A DNA stretch of 64,000 nt from Methanoculleus methanifontis (lineage in GTDB: Archaea; Halobacteriota; Methanomicrobia; Methanomicrobiales; Methanoculleaceae). Below, in pieces: positions 51,665-60,774 of the stretch (position 1 is the first letter of the stretch; each line of letters begins with the position of its first letter). The notes under the pieces were generated by a model that searched no databases, was not told the DNA's origin, and was given only the letters and a program-made list of their open reading frames with translations. The stretch spans positions 23,392-87,391 of the forward strand of contig NZ_VCYI01000014.1 in the NCBI RefSeq assembly GCF_030464365.1, in the 5' to 3' direction. The position numbers and the translations under genes are program-made.

Positions 51665-53109
51665 AGTTTGTTGATCCTCTTCTTAATCATCGTTCGGAGT
51701 CTCCTGCGGTCGTAGATGCCCCAGATCTTCTCCGCCAGTTGCGTGTCGCCGATGACCTGGGCGATCCAGCGGTTGAAGTCTTCCCGCTCCACGTGGTACC
51801 GGATGACATCGTCCGGGGCAAACTCGAGCATATTTGCGAGTTCCTGAAGACTATGGGCGGCGTACCCGGCCGGCCGGTCATATGACGAGAAGTAGAACGC
51901 CTTATCCGGGGGGACGCAACGGAGCGAGAGAGCGGCCTTGGGCGACCGGGCGATGGTTGCAGACCGCTCCTCGGCGTGCGAGAGGATCCGCATAAATGAG
52001 GCGAAGTAGTCGTAGGTCACCTGGTGGCTGACGGCGTGAAGCGGTTTTCCGCACGAGGTCGAGCGCATGGCCATCCGGCGAATATGCTCGGTCTCAAGGA
52101 GGCAGCGCCAGACCTCCGCGTCTGTCACCAGGCCCCCGGCCTCCTCGAGAGCCTCGAGGGCGGACTGCTGCATGATGGTCCTCTGCCGGCCCGGCAAGCC
52201 GGTCGGGTCGCCGGTCTCCCCGATCTCCTCGATCTCCTCGTGCGGTGGAAGCCGGGCAGCGTTTGAGGGGAGTATGGTCTCTATCCCCTCCGTGGCGAGG
52301 GCGGACGGGAGCGCACGCAGGAACTCGAGGATGCCCGCCTCGAGGCCGATGAAGTCCCCGAAGATGCGGTAGTCGAGGAAGAGCGTGATGCAGTCGCCGG
52401 GGGATACGGAGAGCCACCCCGCATACTGGTCGGCCATCAGCGGCCACTTGTCCCACCCCCGCCACGGAAACCGCACGGCGATGTCGTCGGCGAGATCGCA
52501 GTGGGTGACGAGGACCGGGAGGCCCCGGTAGGTGTAGGTATGGTTCGGGTCCCTCTCAAGAGCGGGCCCCTCCCCTCCCTCGATGATGACCGCCTCAATT
52601 CCGGCCCCGGCAAGCGCCTCTGCGGTGGCCGGGGTGATCGGGTAGTCGGTATGCGCAAACGTGGTCGGCGTGACCGAGAAGTGCTTCTTCATCAGGTTTC
52701 GGTGCATGAGAAGTTCGTCCGTGAACTCCGTGAGATCGGTGAACTGCCCGGCGACGCTGTGGTAGTAGGTCCCGGCGAGGAGTTCGGCGTTTGGGTGGGT
52801 TGCCGCACGGGAGAGAAGTTCGAGCATCTCCGGGTACCACGCACCGAGGTTCTCCACCACCGTTCCGGATATCGCAAAGGCGCACGTAAACCCCTCATCA
52901 AGGAGTTCGAGGAGGAGTTCCGTCGTCGGTCGGAAGGAGCGGTCGATGACCCCTCCCAGGTCTTCCTTCACGTCCGGGTTAAAGTAACTCTCTTTTACGT
53001 TTCTCTTTCCCTTTACCAGATCAGGTTGAAACCCGGGATTGAGATAGCATGGATAATGAATATCGAATCCCAGGCAGACCTTCGGTGGATTTAAGCCCTC
53101 GCCCGTCAT
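51646..53109 (-). CDS. GH57 alpha-amylase-like protein with DUF5752-like tail
   Basis: Protein of 487 aa. Residues 1-300 are a GH57 catalytic barrel (CLGFDIHYPCYLNP, LFLDYRIFGDF). The C-terminal part has a small conserved domain (KAFYFSS, then HVEREDFNRWI) like DUF5752. The place where amylases of the family usually read NTE, with the nucleophile Glu, reads FAHTDYP here, so activity may be altered or lost. The second catalytic acid in LDYRIFG is kept. It is the first gene of the five-gene glycogen operon, with a box A about 27 bases before the ATG and no leader. Confidence 0.88.
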   Translation of the reverse strand: MTGEGLNPPKVCLGFDIHYPCYLNPGFQPDLVKGKRNVKESYFNPDVKEDLGGVIDRSFRPTTELLLELLDEGFTCAFAISGTVVENLGAWYPEMLELLSRAATHPNAELLAGTYYHSVAGQFTDLTEFTDELLMHRNLMKKHFSVTPTTFAHTDYPITPATAEALAGAGIEAVIIEGGEGPALERDPNHTYTYRGLPVLVTHCDLADDIAVRFPWRGWDKWPLMADQYAGWLSVSPGDCITLFLDYRIFGDFIGLEAGILEFLRALPSALATEGIETILPSNAARLPPHEEIEEIGETGDPTGLPGRQRTIMQQSALEALEEAGGLVTDAEVWRCLLETEHIRRMAMRSTSCGKPLHAVSHQVTYDYFASFMRILSHAEERSATIARSPKAALSLRCVPPDKAFYFSSYDRPAGYAAHSLQELANMLEFAPDDVIRYHVEREDFNRWIAQVIGDTQLAEKIWGIYDRRRLRTMIKKRINKLWKRLS

Positions 53110-53130
53110 CGGTGGTAGATGTCCGTTTCC

Positions 53131-53140
53131 GTATATAAAT
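53131..53140 (-). promoter_or_regulatory. Box A of the glycogen operon
   Basis: The minus strand reads ATTTATATAC, centred about 27 bases before the ATG at 53109, which places transcription start at the start codon. It drives amylase-like, synthase, branching enzyme, GH57 and malQ genes. Confidence 0.65.
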
Positions 53141-53313
53141 GTCGTCGGCTCCGGGGCGCCATCGATCCTGTCCGCCTCTCCCGACTCCGATGCACCGACG
53201 GCATGCGGGAAGGCGTGAACGGCGATGCTACGGCGGGAGGTTAGGATTGCCGTCGCCCGGCCAAAAAGTTCTAAAGCGGCCTCTCCCGATCACCCTCCAG
53301 GAAGTGTGGGTGC

Positions 53314-55617
53314 ATGGACTACCTGGAGGAGTTTCCCGTTCTCGTCATCGACGACGAACTGCACTCGGATACTGCAGAAGGCCGGGCGTCGCGCGAGATC
53401 GTGAAAGAACTGAAACGCGAGAACTTCCCAGTCATCGAGGCGCTGACCGCCCGCGACGGGGTTCACGCATTCCTCTCGCACCCCCACGCAAGCTGCATCG
53501 TCATCGACTGGGAACTCACGCCGGAGGCCGCGGACGGCACGCTCACCGCCGCGGATCTCATCACCCTCATCCGGGAGAGGAACCCGAAGGTCCCGATATT
53601 CTTGAACACCGAGAAGCTCGCGATCTCCGCCATCCCTCTCCGTGTCATATCCCGGATCGACGGTTACATCTGGAAACTCGAGGACACCCCCGGCTTCATC
53701 GCCGGCCACATCAAGCGGGCGGCAACGAACTACCTCGCCGACGTCCTCCCGCCGTTCTTCCGGGGGCTGATGGACTACGTCGAGGAATATCGCTATTCCT
53801 GGCACACGCCGGGGCACATGGGCGGCGTCGCGTTCCTCAAGAATGCCGCAGGCCGGATCTTCTACAACTTCTTCGGGGAGAACGCTCTCCGGGCGGACCT
53901 CTCGGCCTCGGTGCAGGAACTCGGTTCGCTCCTGGAGCACTCCGGCGTCGTCGGGGAGGCGGAACGGAAGGCCGCGGAGGTCTTCGGGGCCGACCGGACC
54001 TACTTTGTCACCGGCGGCACGTCGGCTGCGAACAAGATCGTCTGGCTCGGCACCGTCACCGCCGGCGACGTCGTCCTCGTGGACCGGAACTGTCACGCGT
54101 CGGTGATGCACGCGATCGTCATGACCGGCGCCGTTCCGATCTACCTCATCCCGGCCCGGAACGAGTACGGGATCATCGGCCCCATCCGGAGCAGCGAGTT
54201 CCACCCCGGGGTTATTGCACAGAAGGTCCGGGACTGCCCGCTGATAAAGGACCCCGCGTCGCAGGCGATCAGGATGGCCGCGGTCACGAACTCCACCTAC
54301 GACGGGATCTGCTACAGCGCGGAGAGGATTGAGGAGCAGTTGCGCGACACCGTCCCGTACATCCACTTCGACGAGGCGTGGTCGGGCTACGCCAGGTTCC
54401 ACCCTCTCTATGCCGGGAGGTTCGGGATGCACGAGAAGGATGCGCCCGGCCCGACGGTCTTTGCCACCCAGTCGACCCACAAAGTTCTCGCCGCATTCTC
54501 GCAGGGCTCGATGCTCCACGTCAGGCAGGGCCGGGGAGTTGTCGATCACCCGCGGTTCAACGAGGCGTTCATGATGCTCACCTCGACCTCCCCCCAGTAC
54601 ACCATCATCGCGTCGCTCGACGTCGCCGCCAGGATGATGGCCGGGCACTCGGGGAGGTTCCTCATCGAGGAGACGATCGAGGAGGCGATCGTCTTTCGAA
54701 AGAAGATGGTGACGGTGGCCGAGGAGATCCGGGCAGGGAACCATACCCGGGAGGACTACTGGTGGTTCACCGTCTGGCAGCCCGACTGCATCATGGACGG
54801 GGAGACGGAGCGGCCGCTTTCTGAGGCGGATGATATGCTCCTCAGGAATCACGCCGGCTGCTGGCTTTTGAACCCGTATGACGCCTGGCACGGTTTCGAC
54901 GGCATCGAGGAGGGCTACGCCATGCTCGACCCCGTCAAGGTGACCATCCTCACCCCCGGGATCCTGCCGTGCGGGGGCATGGAGGACCGCGGGATACCGG
55001 CGGCCGTCGTCACGAAATACCTCAGGAAGAGCGGGATCGTCGTCGAGAAGACCGGATACTACTCGTTTTTGGTCCTCTTCACGCTCGGGATCACCAAGGG
55101 CAAGTCCGGGACGCTGCTCGCGGAACTCTTCCGGTTCAAGGCGCTCTACGACGGCAACAGTCCGCTCGAGGAGGTCTTCCCCGACCTGGTGCGAGAACAC
55201 CCGGCCCGGTACGCGGGCCGTGGCCTTGCCGACCTCTGCCGGGAGATGCACGGCTACCTCCGGGACGAGTCGATCGCCGCCACGCTCAGGAACGTCTACA
55301 CGACGCTGCCGGAACCGGTGATGACGCCTGCTGAGGCCTACCGCCGCCTGGTGCGGGGCGAGGTGACGCCGGTGCCCGCGAGCGAACTCGAGGGGCGGAC
55401 GGTCGCGGTGATGGTCGTCCCCTACCCGCCCGGCATCCCGGTCGTCATGCCGGGGGAGCGGTGCACCCCGGCCACGCGGGCGATCGTCGATTACCTCGTC
55501 TCTCTGCAGGACTTCGACGCCCTCTTCCCCGGGTTCGAGAACGAGGTGCACGGGGTGGATGTTGTCGTGGCGGAGGACGGGCGCCGGGTCTATTATGTTT
55601 ATTGCGTTGAGGAGTGA
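53314..55617 (+). CDS. Orn/Lys/Arg decarboxylase (fold type I, PLP)
   Basis: Decarboxylase of 767 aa with an N-terminal wing (flavodoxin-like receiver, VLVIDDELHSD, DWELTPEAADG), the PLP core and the C-terminal domain of the family. PLP-lysine is Lys390 in STHKVLAAFSQG; HTPGHMGG near residue 163 and DEAWSGYARFHPLY near 352 are classic. It decarboxylates arginine, lysine or ornithine; the substrate cannot be fixed. Methanogens normally make agmatine with the small pyruvoyl-dependent enzyme, so this large bacterial-type enzyme is probably acquired and may serve acid or polyamine stress. Confidence 0.93.
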   Translation: MDYLEEFPVLVIDDELHSDTAEGRASREIVKELKRENFPVIEALTARDGVHAFLSHPHASCIVIDWELTPEAADGTLTAADLITLIRERNPKVPIFLNTEKLAISAIPLRVISRIDGYIWKLEDTPGFIAGHIKRAATNYLADVLPPFFRGLMDYVEEYRYSWHTPGHMGGVAFLKNAAGRIFYNFFGENALRADLSASVQELGSLLEHSGVVGEAERKAAEVFGADRTYFVTGGTSAANKIVWLGTVTAGDVVLVDRNCHASVMHAIVMTGAVPIYLIPARNEYGIIGPIRSSEFHPGVIAQKVRDCPLIKDPASQAIRMAAVTNSTYDGICYSAERIEEQLRDTVPYIHFDEAWSGYARFHPLYAGRFGMHEKDAPGPTVFATQSTHKVLAAFSQGSMLHVRQGRGVVDHPRFNEAFMMLTSTSPQYTIIASLDVAARMMAGHSGRFLIEETIEEAIVFRKKMVTVAEEIRAGNHTREDYWWFTVWQPDCIMDGETERPLSEADDMLLRNHAGCWLLNPYDAWHGFDGIEEGYAMLDPVKVTILTPGILPCGGMEDRGIPAAVVTKYLRKSGIVVEKTGYYSFLVLFTLGITKGKSGTLLAELFRFKALYDGNSPLEEVFPDLVREHPARYAGRGLADLCREMHGYLRDESIAATLRNVYTTLPEPVMTPAEAYRRLVRGEVTPVPASELEGRTVAVMVVPYPPGIPVVMPGERCTPATRAIVDYLVSLQDFDALFPGFENEVHGVDVVVAEDGRRVYYVYCVEE

Positions 55618-55880
55618 CCTGGCCGGCGTTCACTTCCGCACCCTGCCGCGGGGGAGCGAGAGATGCCCACGGTGCGGAGGACGGTGAAGACGATGAAGAT
55701 CGCGGTCGCGAGGAGGTACGAGGAAGCCACGGAACTGAGCAATACGGCGTCGAGGGCGAACTCGGCGGCGATGGAGGGGAGGGCGATGTTCACCGCCGAA
55801 CTCATGAACGGGGTGAGGAACGCGGCGAGGGTGGCGACGATGAGGACGGTCCGGCGTTCGGCGGTATCGGGGGCGGGCAT
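55599..55880 (-). pseudogene. MFS transporter, N-terminal remnant
   Basis: The ORF from the ATG at 55880 encodes the first two helices of a DHA2-type MFS transporter (LIVATLAAFLTPFMSSAVNI, then LPSIAAEFALDAVLLS and SYLLATAIFIV). It then runs into unrelated sequence and stops after 93 codons, against about 450-500 for the family. Another frame just beyond ends RGRVRK and a stop, consistent with a large internal deletion. It overlaps the end of the decarboxylase gene by 19 bases. Function is lost. Confidence 0.75.
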
Positions 55881-56399
55881 GGGGTTTTTTCTTCGGTACT
55901 GAAATTGGGGCGACCGGGGAGTAAAAGGTTGTGATACGATGCGTGTCGGGTTGCGAACCTGCTCGCAGGGGCGAGGATGGTCGGCGGCCGGGCGAAGGTC
56001 GGTGATGCCATCGATCTTCACGGTGCTCACGCCCCGGGCGTTCCGTCCGTCGCACTCACGAATCGTCGCAAGTCACCCTTTCGGCGTTTCGACTCCTTTC
56101 CCTGCGGAAAAGCCGCACAGCAGAGCCTGGTTCCCAACCGGCAGCACACGAGAGCGGGGGTACCGGTCGGATTTCGTATCCTCCGAGAGGTCATGGTTCG
56201 AGGCATTCCCGGGCACGGCTTTCCATCGGGTATCGCCGTGATAGCCCCCGAAGGAATACGATGAAAGCCGGATATGGTCGGTTAGTCCGGCATCATTGCA
56301 CTACGACATAGACCGCGCGACCTTCCTTGCCGCGAGAACGGTTGTTCTCCTGTGCCCGCTTCCCTCAGGGTGGGATGGATAACTTCACTTTTGCAAACA
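55881..56399. other. Intergenic, no gene supported
   Basis: About 520 bases with several open frames but none with coding character, family motifs or a ribosome-binding site. No tRNA was recognised. The region links the MFS remnant to the secreted-protein cluster. Confidence 0.5.
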
Positions 56400-56407
56400 G
56401 TCGACGG

Positions 56408-56430
56408 ACGTGTAAAGAGAAAGGACAGAA
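56408..56430 (+). promoter_or_regulatory. Bipartite motif ACGTGTAAA-N7-GACAGAA, copy 1
   Basis: ACGTGTAAA (56408-56416) and GACAGAA (56424-56430) are separated by seven bases and followed at once by an AT-rich ACATAAAT. The same pair at identical spacing precedes two other secreted-protein genes (60192-60214 and 62617-62639). Confidence 0.65.
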
Positions 56431-56439
56431 AACATAAAT

Positions 56440-56608
56440 GGCCTGACGCCTAGGTCGTTGTGCGGATGCTTAAAATCGTGGAGGCTCACCCTATCCGTCC
56501 AAGACCGGATGAGCCCCCCCACTGCCCGAAGGCAAGAGATAGATTTGCACTCCCTGTACTTAAGAACTGTGCCTCTTTGCCTCCGGGGACGTTAGAGGAG
56601 GCAAACAG
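56440..56608 (+). promoter_or_regulatory. Long conserved leader of the transglutaminase-like gene
   Basis: About 170 bases shared in outline with 62650-62834. Common blocks are TTGTG-GGA-GCTT, GACCGGATGA, GGCAAGAG or GGCAAAG, GTACTTAA, TGCCTCTTT-GCCTCC and a final AGGAGG-AAACA/AAGCAA before the ATG. GGCAAGAG and CTCTTTGCC can pair to form a hairpin that encloses GTACTTAA. Confidence 0.55.
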
Positions 56609-57913
56609 ATGAAAGAAACAATTGGACCGCGGGCACTTTCCATGCTTCTCGCTGCATTGCTGGTGAGCGGAACGATGGTGCCGGCGGTGAGTGCAGAGAA
56701 TGAATCAAGAGGCTGGCTCGATACGTTCGACCAGTGGGTTGAGCCAAGGGATATGTCGATGTACAATCCAGTTATTGAGACCCCTCAGAGGGTTCCGATC
56801 ACCGAGGAGATCGCGCGGCAGCACCCCGGAGTAATCATTCTGGATCCGAAGAGGGTATCAGAATTCCAGGTGATCGATGCTGATGTGGTTCCAACCTCTC
56901 CCGGTAAGGTATCATTGACGCTACAAGCTGAAAGCAGCGACCCCGGCACCAGGGATTTAATGCCGGACGTGAGAATGACCCAGGGAACTATCTCCTGGTA
57001 CTGGACGCAGGACACGTTTGTCTACCACGAGATCACGATCCACAACTATGCTTCTTCTGCAGCGAGCGGGATGGTCATCCTCTGGTCGCTTAAGGATGGG
57101 TATGGGTGTGGTGTACCCTTCTCGGATCTTGCAGCGGGAGCGGACCTCACTGTGACGGTTCCATTCGAGGTTCTCCCACAGCATAGTTCCATCGGAATAA
57201 AACCGATGGCAGTCGAGATCAGAGTTGATCCGACCGGCCTTACGTCGTGGATGGCAAGAATGCCGATCGATGCCATAGAGAAGTATAACAACGATGCGGC
57301 GCATCTCTTCGATCCTGACGGCGGAGAAAACCTCGAGACAAGTGATCTATATCATTTCCCATTCAGTGAGGGATATAGGGTGTTACTCGAAGCAGCGCAG
57401 GCGGCTGATGGTACGACAGAGCCGTATCAGTCTGCCTACGAAATAATGCAACGGGTTCATGATATGATGGAATATAATAACGAAACAATGTACGTTGAGT
57501 ATATATTTTCTGATCTGTATACCCTAGACCATCCGTCTCCCATAAACGGAAAATATCAAGGGGTCTGCGATGAGTATGGGACCCTGTATACCGCCTTCAC
57601 CCGCGCACTGGGCATCCCGACGCGATTCCTATCGTTCACCATGGAACTGCCTTCCGGTAATATAACAGGGCATGCTATTGCAGAATCATGGAACGGAAAT
57701 GCCTGGATCCACTCGGATCCAACATGGGATGTATTTGACAATCCCCAGGTTTACAGGGCAGCGGGAAACAACCACATCAACATCACCATCTACGGTGACG
57801 CCGATGACTCCTATTACACGCAGGACCCGAACGACCCGACCGGCGATGGCATTCTCAGGTACGAAGATTTCAGAACGCAGATTCTCCTCGGAGAGGTTCC
57901 GAGGTATAACTAA
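56609..57913 (+). CDS. Secreted transglutaminase-like protein
   Basis: Protein of 434 aa with a signal peptide (LSMLLAALLVSGTMVPAVSA, cleavage near residue 29). A beta-rich middle part is followed by a transglutaminase-like thiol domain: Cys320 in YQGVCDEYGTLY, His355 in GHAIAESWNG and Asp370 in HSDPTWDVF, the full catalytic triad. It would act outside the cell as a protease, crosslinker or amidase. AGAGGAGG lies before the ATG. A PGF-CTERM protein gene follows after nine bases in the same operon. GC is lower than in the housekeeping part of the window. Confidence 0.85.
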   Translation: MKETIGPRALSMLLAALLVSGTMVPAVSAENESRGWLDTFDQWVEPRDMSMYNPVIETPQRVPITEEIARQHPGVIILDPKRVSEFQVIDADVVPTSPGKVSLTLQAESSDPGTRDLMPDVRMTQGTISWYWTQDTFVYHEITIHNYASSAASGMVILWSLKDGYGCGVPFSDLAAGADLTVTVPFEVLPQHSSIGIKPMAVEIRVDPTGLTSWMARMPIDAIEKYNNDAAHLFDPDGGENLETSDLYHFPFSEGYRVLLEAAQAADGTTEPYQSAYEIMQRVHDMMEYNNETMYVEYIFSDLYTLDHPSPINGKYQGVCDEYGTLYTAFTRALGIPTRFLSFTMELPSGNITGHAIAESWNGNAWIHSDPTWDVFDNPQVYRAAGNNHINITIYGDADDSYYTQDPNDPTGDGILRYEDFRTQILLGEVPRYN

Positions 57914-57922
57914 CCCTTTTTT

Positions 57923-58783
57923 ATGTCGAAAAGCGTTGTCCTTCTGATGCTCGGTCTCATCCTTGCGGTGCTTGTCTGCAGCATACCCGCAGATGCGGTC
58001 GTGACGCCTCTCCCTGGGCAGGGAAACCAGACGGGAATTCTGTTTGGGGTTCACCCGAACGCGAAGACCAACGAGACGATCACCGCATTCATCGCTGAAC
58101 ATGGGGAGATCTGGTGGCATGAGAGCACGTACAACCACACGCATGAGTACGTGTACATCGTGCCGGCGAACGCCTGCGAAGAACAGCTCGTCTATTTAAA
58201 CAAGATTAGAGCCGATGAACACGGCGGCGAACCGTCTATCGGAAACATCTGGATTATCGGCTGCGATGAGGCGCTGCCCCTGGCCGCGGAACTCACCTTC
58301 CCGAAGATTTTTGCGAAGTACCCGGCGCTCAGCAACGACGGCGGGGTGCGGTCGTACGTCGAGAATCAATCCCCTGGCCGCTACGAGGAAGTTACGACCA
58401 GACCTTCGCGGACGCAGGTCTACTTCATCAACGATACCGGCGTGTTCACGGAGTATATCGTCGACCTCTCGGGAGGAGAGATCGTCTCCACCACGTATGT
58501 CTCGGAAGAGAACCTCACGGTCGGGAGAGCCGAAGCGGAGACGCAGGCCCTCTCCGGACGGTCCCCCGACGCCCGCGTCGAGAACATCGTGCTGAAAGTC
58601 TACGGCGGCGACCGGATCGTCTGGGAGATTACGGTCTGGGCCGGTCAGAAGACGGATGTCGTGCAGGTCCCCTCGGACCTGGCGCCCGGGCAGTCGCTCC
58701 GAACGACGACGCCGGGATTCGGAGCAGCCCTCGCGGTTCTCGGTGCCGGGATGAGTTTTGTTCTGTGCCGGAAGCGGCGATAG
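57923..58783 (+). CDS. Secreted PGF-CTERM protein
   Basis: Protein of 286 aa with an N-terminal signal peptide (VVLLMLGLILAVLVCSIPADA) and a C-terminal PGF-CTERM tripartite sorting signal (TTPGFGAALAVLGAGMSF, then RKRR), so it is a likely archaeosortase substrate that ends up lipid-anchored at the surface. The ectodomain is beta-rich with several NxT/NxS sites and contains a segment like peptidase propeptide/YPEB repeats (ARVENIVLKVYGGDRIVWEITV). It is cotranscribed with the transglutaminase-like gene and may be its partner or substrate. Confidence 0.82.
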   Translation: MSKSVVLLMLGLILAVLVCSIPADAVVTPLPGQGNQTGILFGVHPNAKTNETITAFIAEHGEIWWHESTYNHTHEYVYIVPANACEEQLVYLNKIRADEHGGEPSIGNIWIIGCDEALPLAAELTFPKIFAKYPALSNDGGVRSYVENQSPGRYEEVTTRPSRTQVYFINDTGVFTEYIVDLSGGEIVSTTYVSEENLTVGRAEAETQALSGRSPDARVENIVLKVYGGDRIVWEITVWAGQKTDVVQVPSDLAPGQSLRTTTPGFGAALAVLGAGMSFVLCRKRR

Positions 58784-59017
58784 GACCGGAACGACGAGCA
58801 GACCTTTTGCGGGAGATCCGCCGATGGGCGGATGTGCGGCTGTCCGGGCCAACCCCGAAAAAAAGTAGTGCCGGCGGGGATCGATGCCGGGGGTTGGGGG
58901 GAAAGTAGGGAAATCCGGGTGTGAGCGGGATTTGCCTAAGGTTAGGGTGGATAGCCGGGAATACAATATGCTACTTGTTGAGGAATTAGTCCTAACTGCA
59001 GCGACGGAGAACCGGTT

Positions 59018-59806
59018 TTGGAAATTAACCTGACGCCGATGAACACCACTGCATCCATTGTCTCGGTGACGCTGGATACCTCAGAGCACTTCCGCCACCG
59101 GATCCAAGGCACCGACATTCGCCAGGCGATGGCAGTTCTCAAACCCTACCAGCAGGATATCGACGCTCGGGTCACCATCCCGTGCAATCCCGGGAAACGA
59201 AACCGGAAGCACGACGTTGTGCAGATACGGTTTATCGCGCTCTATAATGCCCTGAACGATGACTATCATACCTTCTTCACCAACATTCCTGCCCAGGATC
59301 TTTCCGGAAAGGATGTTGGTGCCCTGTATGTGGCACGACGGGATAGTGAAAATCTCTTCCGGGAATTGAAAAGCGAAAATCTTCTGGATCGCCTGCAATC
59401 GAAGAATGAGTATATTACGGAGATTTTTCTCCGGATTCCCATTATCCGGGTGAGGATCAGCCGGAAATTGTTCGGTACCGCCCGGAAGATCCTTGGCGCC
59501 CCGCTGGTCACCCGGCTGAAACAGCGACTCTGGTCCATTGTGTTTGCCGAGAATGCACGACGAATCCTTGCCAGCCTGATGCGAGAGAACCGGAATCTCC
59601 GAGTGTTTGAACCCTGGTGGGAGATCTGGAAGACCCTCGTAACCGGATCGATTTCTGCCCACGTTACCCGACTGACACACACCTCTCAGTGGTACCGTAG
59701 GGCTGAGCAGAGCAGGATTCGCCTGCTGCTCGAGATGTGGCTATCGAATGATTTCCAGGATGTGCACCGGGGTGGCCACGCGCTGAGTGTAGGGTGGTCG
59801 GGATGA
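59018..59806 (+). pseudogene. IS4-family transposase, C-terminal fragment
   Basis: The ORF encodes the end of a DDE transposase. The IS4 signature Y-x2-R-x3-E-x6-K is intact (YVARRDSENLFRELK), so the catalytic Glu is present, but the N-terminal half with both catalytic Asp residues is missing. The fragment starts abruptly (MEINLTPMNTTASIV). No terminal inverted repeats were found. It is a decayed remnant and shows that this region has received mobile DNA. Confidence 0.75.
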
Positions 59807-60180
59807 TGCCGGATCACCTGCCGGGGGGGTACGGTGCCGGGCAGGGACCTGCCCGGGAGAGAACAATGAAGAGGAGAGGAGCGGGTTAGCCGGCGGTACT
59901 CTTTACATTAACCGATAACAGATTCAAATTATTTACACGTCCGGGTTTTGTCGGAGAAAGAGCCCTGGTTCCGTCGTGAGTAATCTCTTGCTTCAACGGT
60001 TATTTTTCGGAAAAGCCCCTTGAGGTGGGGTTTAATATTCCGCGCAACACCTTTCCCGCACTGCGCTTGTCCTTCAGAAAGGCGCGGAGTGGACGATTCC
60101 CGGCAAAATGCCCGTGATCCTGCGTGCTATTCCGGAGACGCTCGGGTGATCTCTCACGTGCCGAGATCGACGTACTGCTT
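59807..60180. other. Intergenic after the IS4 remnant
   Basis: No gene is supported. At 59932-59942 there is an inverted partial match (TTTACACGTCC) to the first half of the bipartite motif. A short ORF from 60124 reads LSRAEIDVLLAYIKRVKKLD, which recalls the end of a MarR-type regulator, but it runs into the next gene in another frame. Confidence 0.45.
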
Positions 60181-60191
60181 GCGTATATAAA

Positions 60192-60214
60192 ACGTGTAAA
60201 GAAATTGGACAGAA
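60192..60214 (+). promoter_or_regulatory. Bipartite motif ACGTGTAAA-N7-GACAGAA, copy 2
   Basis: ACGTGTAAA (60192-60200), seven bases, GACAGAA (60208-60214). GTATATAAAA directly upstream is a good box A, which would place the motif between box A and the transcription start. The start codon follows at 60236 after GGAGG. Confidence 0.6.
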
Positions 60215-60235
60215 TTTTTATACGGAGGTCTTCCG

Positions 60236-60691
60236 ATGTCTCATCGGTGGATTCTGATGAAGATCAGCCGCGTTATAGGACTTCTGGCCGTCGTCGCCTT
60301 CATCGTGCCGGTGGTTTCAGCTGCAGGTATCGGAAGCGAAAATGACGGAGTCGCGGGACTTCTCTCGCAGGCGGACGGGTATGGAACCCGTGAGTATTTT
60401 ACGATCACACAGGGGGAGACTGATTCTCATCTGCTCAATGTACCAGCTGGGATGTCCTTACTGAATGTTTACTTAAACTGGTTTACCCCGGACCACTCCC
60501 TGGAATTGGAGATCTACAGACCGGATGGAAGCCTGTATGGTTCGTACCATGACAACTATGGTGGACGTCCAGATGGAAAGATCCGCATAGATATAAGCAG
60601 CCCTGCATCAGGTACCTGGAGACTTAACGTGTATGGAGAGAGTGTGACAGGAACCATTCCGTATATTTTGAATTGCAATGCTTATGCTTAA
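60236..60691 (+). CDS. Small secreted PPC-like beta-sandwich protein
   Basis: Protein of 151 aa with a signal peptide ending near VPVVSA (about residue 29) and a mature domain of about 120 residues. The mature part resembles the bacterial pre-peptidase C-terminal (PPC) fold: HLLNVPAGMSLLNVYLNW, LELEIYRPDGSLYGSYHD, then ISSPASGTWRLNVYGES. Such domains usually accompany secreted proteases; here it stands alone. A GGAGG site lies seven bases before the ATG. Confidence 0.75.
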   Translation: MSHRWILMKISRVIGLLAVVAFIVPVVSAAGIGSENDGVAGLLSQADGYGTREYFTITQGETDSHLLNVPAGMSLLNVYLNWFTPDHSLELEIYRPDGSLYGSYHDNYGGRPDGKIRIDISSPASGTWRLNVYGESVTGTIPYILNCNAYA

Positions 60692-60774
60692 ATGATTACC
60701 TCTCACACGCTTTCAACAAAGCCGAACACCTACCAAACCAAATCTTTTTATTGATACCGGTTTTATGTAAATCC

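Noticed and set aside
55939..56264. Open frames between the MFS remnant and the transglutaminase-like gene
   Set aside because: No motif, start signal or coding composition; both strands have equally long arbitrary frames.
60124..60345. ORF with a MarR-like tail overlapping the PPC-like gene
   Set aside because: Only about 20 residues look like the family, no upstream domain exists, and the overlapping gene has a signal peptide and ribosome-binding site.
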